From Alteromonas lipotrueiana (GTDB lineage: Bacteria; Pseudomonadota; Gammaproteobacteria; Enterobacterales; Alteromonadaceae), in assembly GCF_019249245.1 (NCBI RefSeq), contig NZ_JAESDK010000028.1, positions 1-45,975 of the forward strand: DNA of 45,975 nucleotides, written 5' to 3'. A program made the translations under genes and the position numbers. Below, one piece after another: positions 45,900 to 45,975 of the stretch. Below the pieces are notes generated by a model that was given only the letters and a program-made list of their open reading frames with translations, was not told the origin of the DNA and did no database searches. The number at the start of each line of letters is the position of its first letter. The stretch's first letter is position 1.

Positions 45900-45975
45900 T
45901 GGTGGGTCGTGCTGGATTCGAACCAGCGACCAATTGATTAAAAGTCAACTGCTCTACCAACTGAGCTAACGACCC
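45900..45975 (-). tRNA. tRNA-Lys (UUU)
   Basis: A complete 76-nt tRNA: acceptor stem GGGTCGT/ACGACCC with encoded CCA, D-arm GCTC/GAGC, anticodon loop CTTTTAA giving TTT, and T-arm GCTGG/CCAGC. It ends exactly at the window edge. Its 3' terminal 19 bp are repeated in each unit of the array downstream. Confidence 0.97.

Noticed and set aside
45151..45937. Open frames through the tRNA-Lys repeats, ending in VGRAGFEPATN-like sequence
   Set aside because: These frames follow the repeat period and the tRNA complement. This peptide ending is a well-known artefact of reading across tRNA genes, and both strands are open. No ribosome binding site or family match.

Overview
The window looks like chromosomal DNA of a marine gammaproteobacterium of the Alteromonadales, most likely Alteromonadaceae (Alteromonas/Salinimonas-like). 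This is inferred from the protein families and the gene order; no database search was possible. Most of it is ordinary housekeeping sequence, with accessory patches at about 0.3-2.1 kb, 39.4-43.6 kb and 45.1-45.9 kb.

Layout. (1) 1-280: three tandem tRNA-Val(UAC) genes. (2) 281-2031: a REP-associated (Y1/HUH) transposase flanked on both sides by short TGGGTGTCC-type repeats in opposite orientation. (3) 2100-7161: a GNAT acetyltransferase, an orphan moaA, katG with its own terminator and an upstream palindrome, a DUF3820 protein, and a DUF3224 gene broken by one in-frame amber codon. (4) 7249-12860: a small unknown protein, a class II DAHP synthase, an operon of low-molecular-weight phosphatase-btuC-btuD, azurin, and dipeptidase E. 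(5) 12840-17931: the biotin locus, with bioB-bioF-bioC-bioD leftward and bioA rightward around a shared promoter/operator region. (6) 17958-23233: DUF2937, a small unknown protein, a translationally coupled pair (RimK-like ATP-grasp ligase followed by a GNAT/C39-like peptidase fusion), a Na+/Ca2+ exchanger and a small membrane protein. (7) 23505-33744: asnS, pqiABC (MCE-type lipid transport across the envelope), an RND membrane fusion protein with its permease, and a polyamine-type acetyltransferase. (8) 34220-39450: a lipoprotein M3 peptidase, then an RsbQ-like alpha/beta hydrolase overlapping a PAS-PAS-hybrid histidine kinase. (9) 39923-43624: a complete ISNCY (IS1202-type) insertion sequence with 16-bp target duplication, a HEPN-motif protein, an IS3 orfA remnant and tRNA-Ser(GGA). 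(10) 43821-45975: nadA, then an array of about 170-bp tandem repeats, each carrying the 3' end of the tRNA-Lys(UUU) gene that closes the window.

How the genes work together. The bio genes make up most of the biotin pathway; bioH is not here. PqiA/B/C form one envelope transport complex. BtuC/BtuD are the inner-membrane part of a B12 importer whose BtuF and BtuB are not in the window. The RsbQ-like hydrolase and the kinase form a self-contained signalling module. The ATP-grasp ligase and the acetyltransferase/peptidase fusion look like a peptide-modifying pair.

The least ordinary items are the tRNA-Lys-derived tandem array, which is organised like the E. coli tyrT/rtT repeats, the RsbQ-like/hybrid kinase module, and the RimK-like/GNAT-C39 pair.
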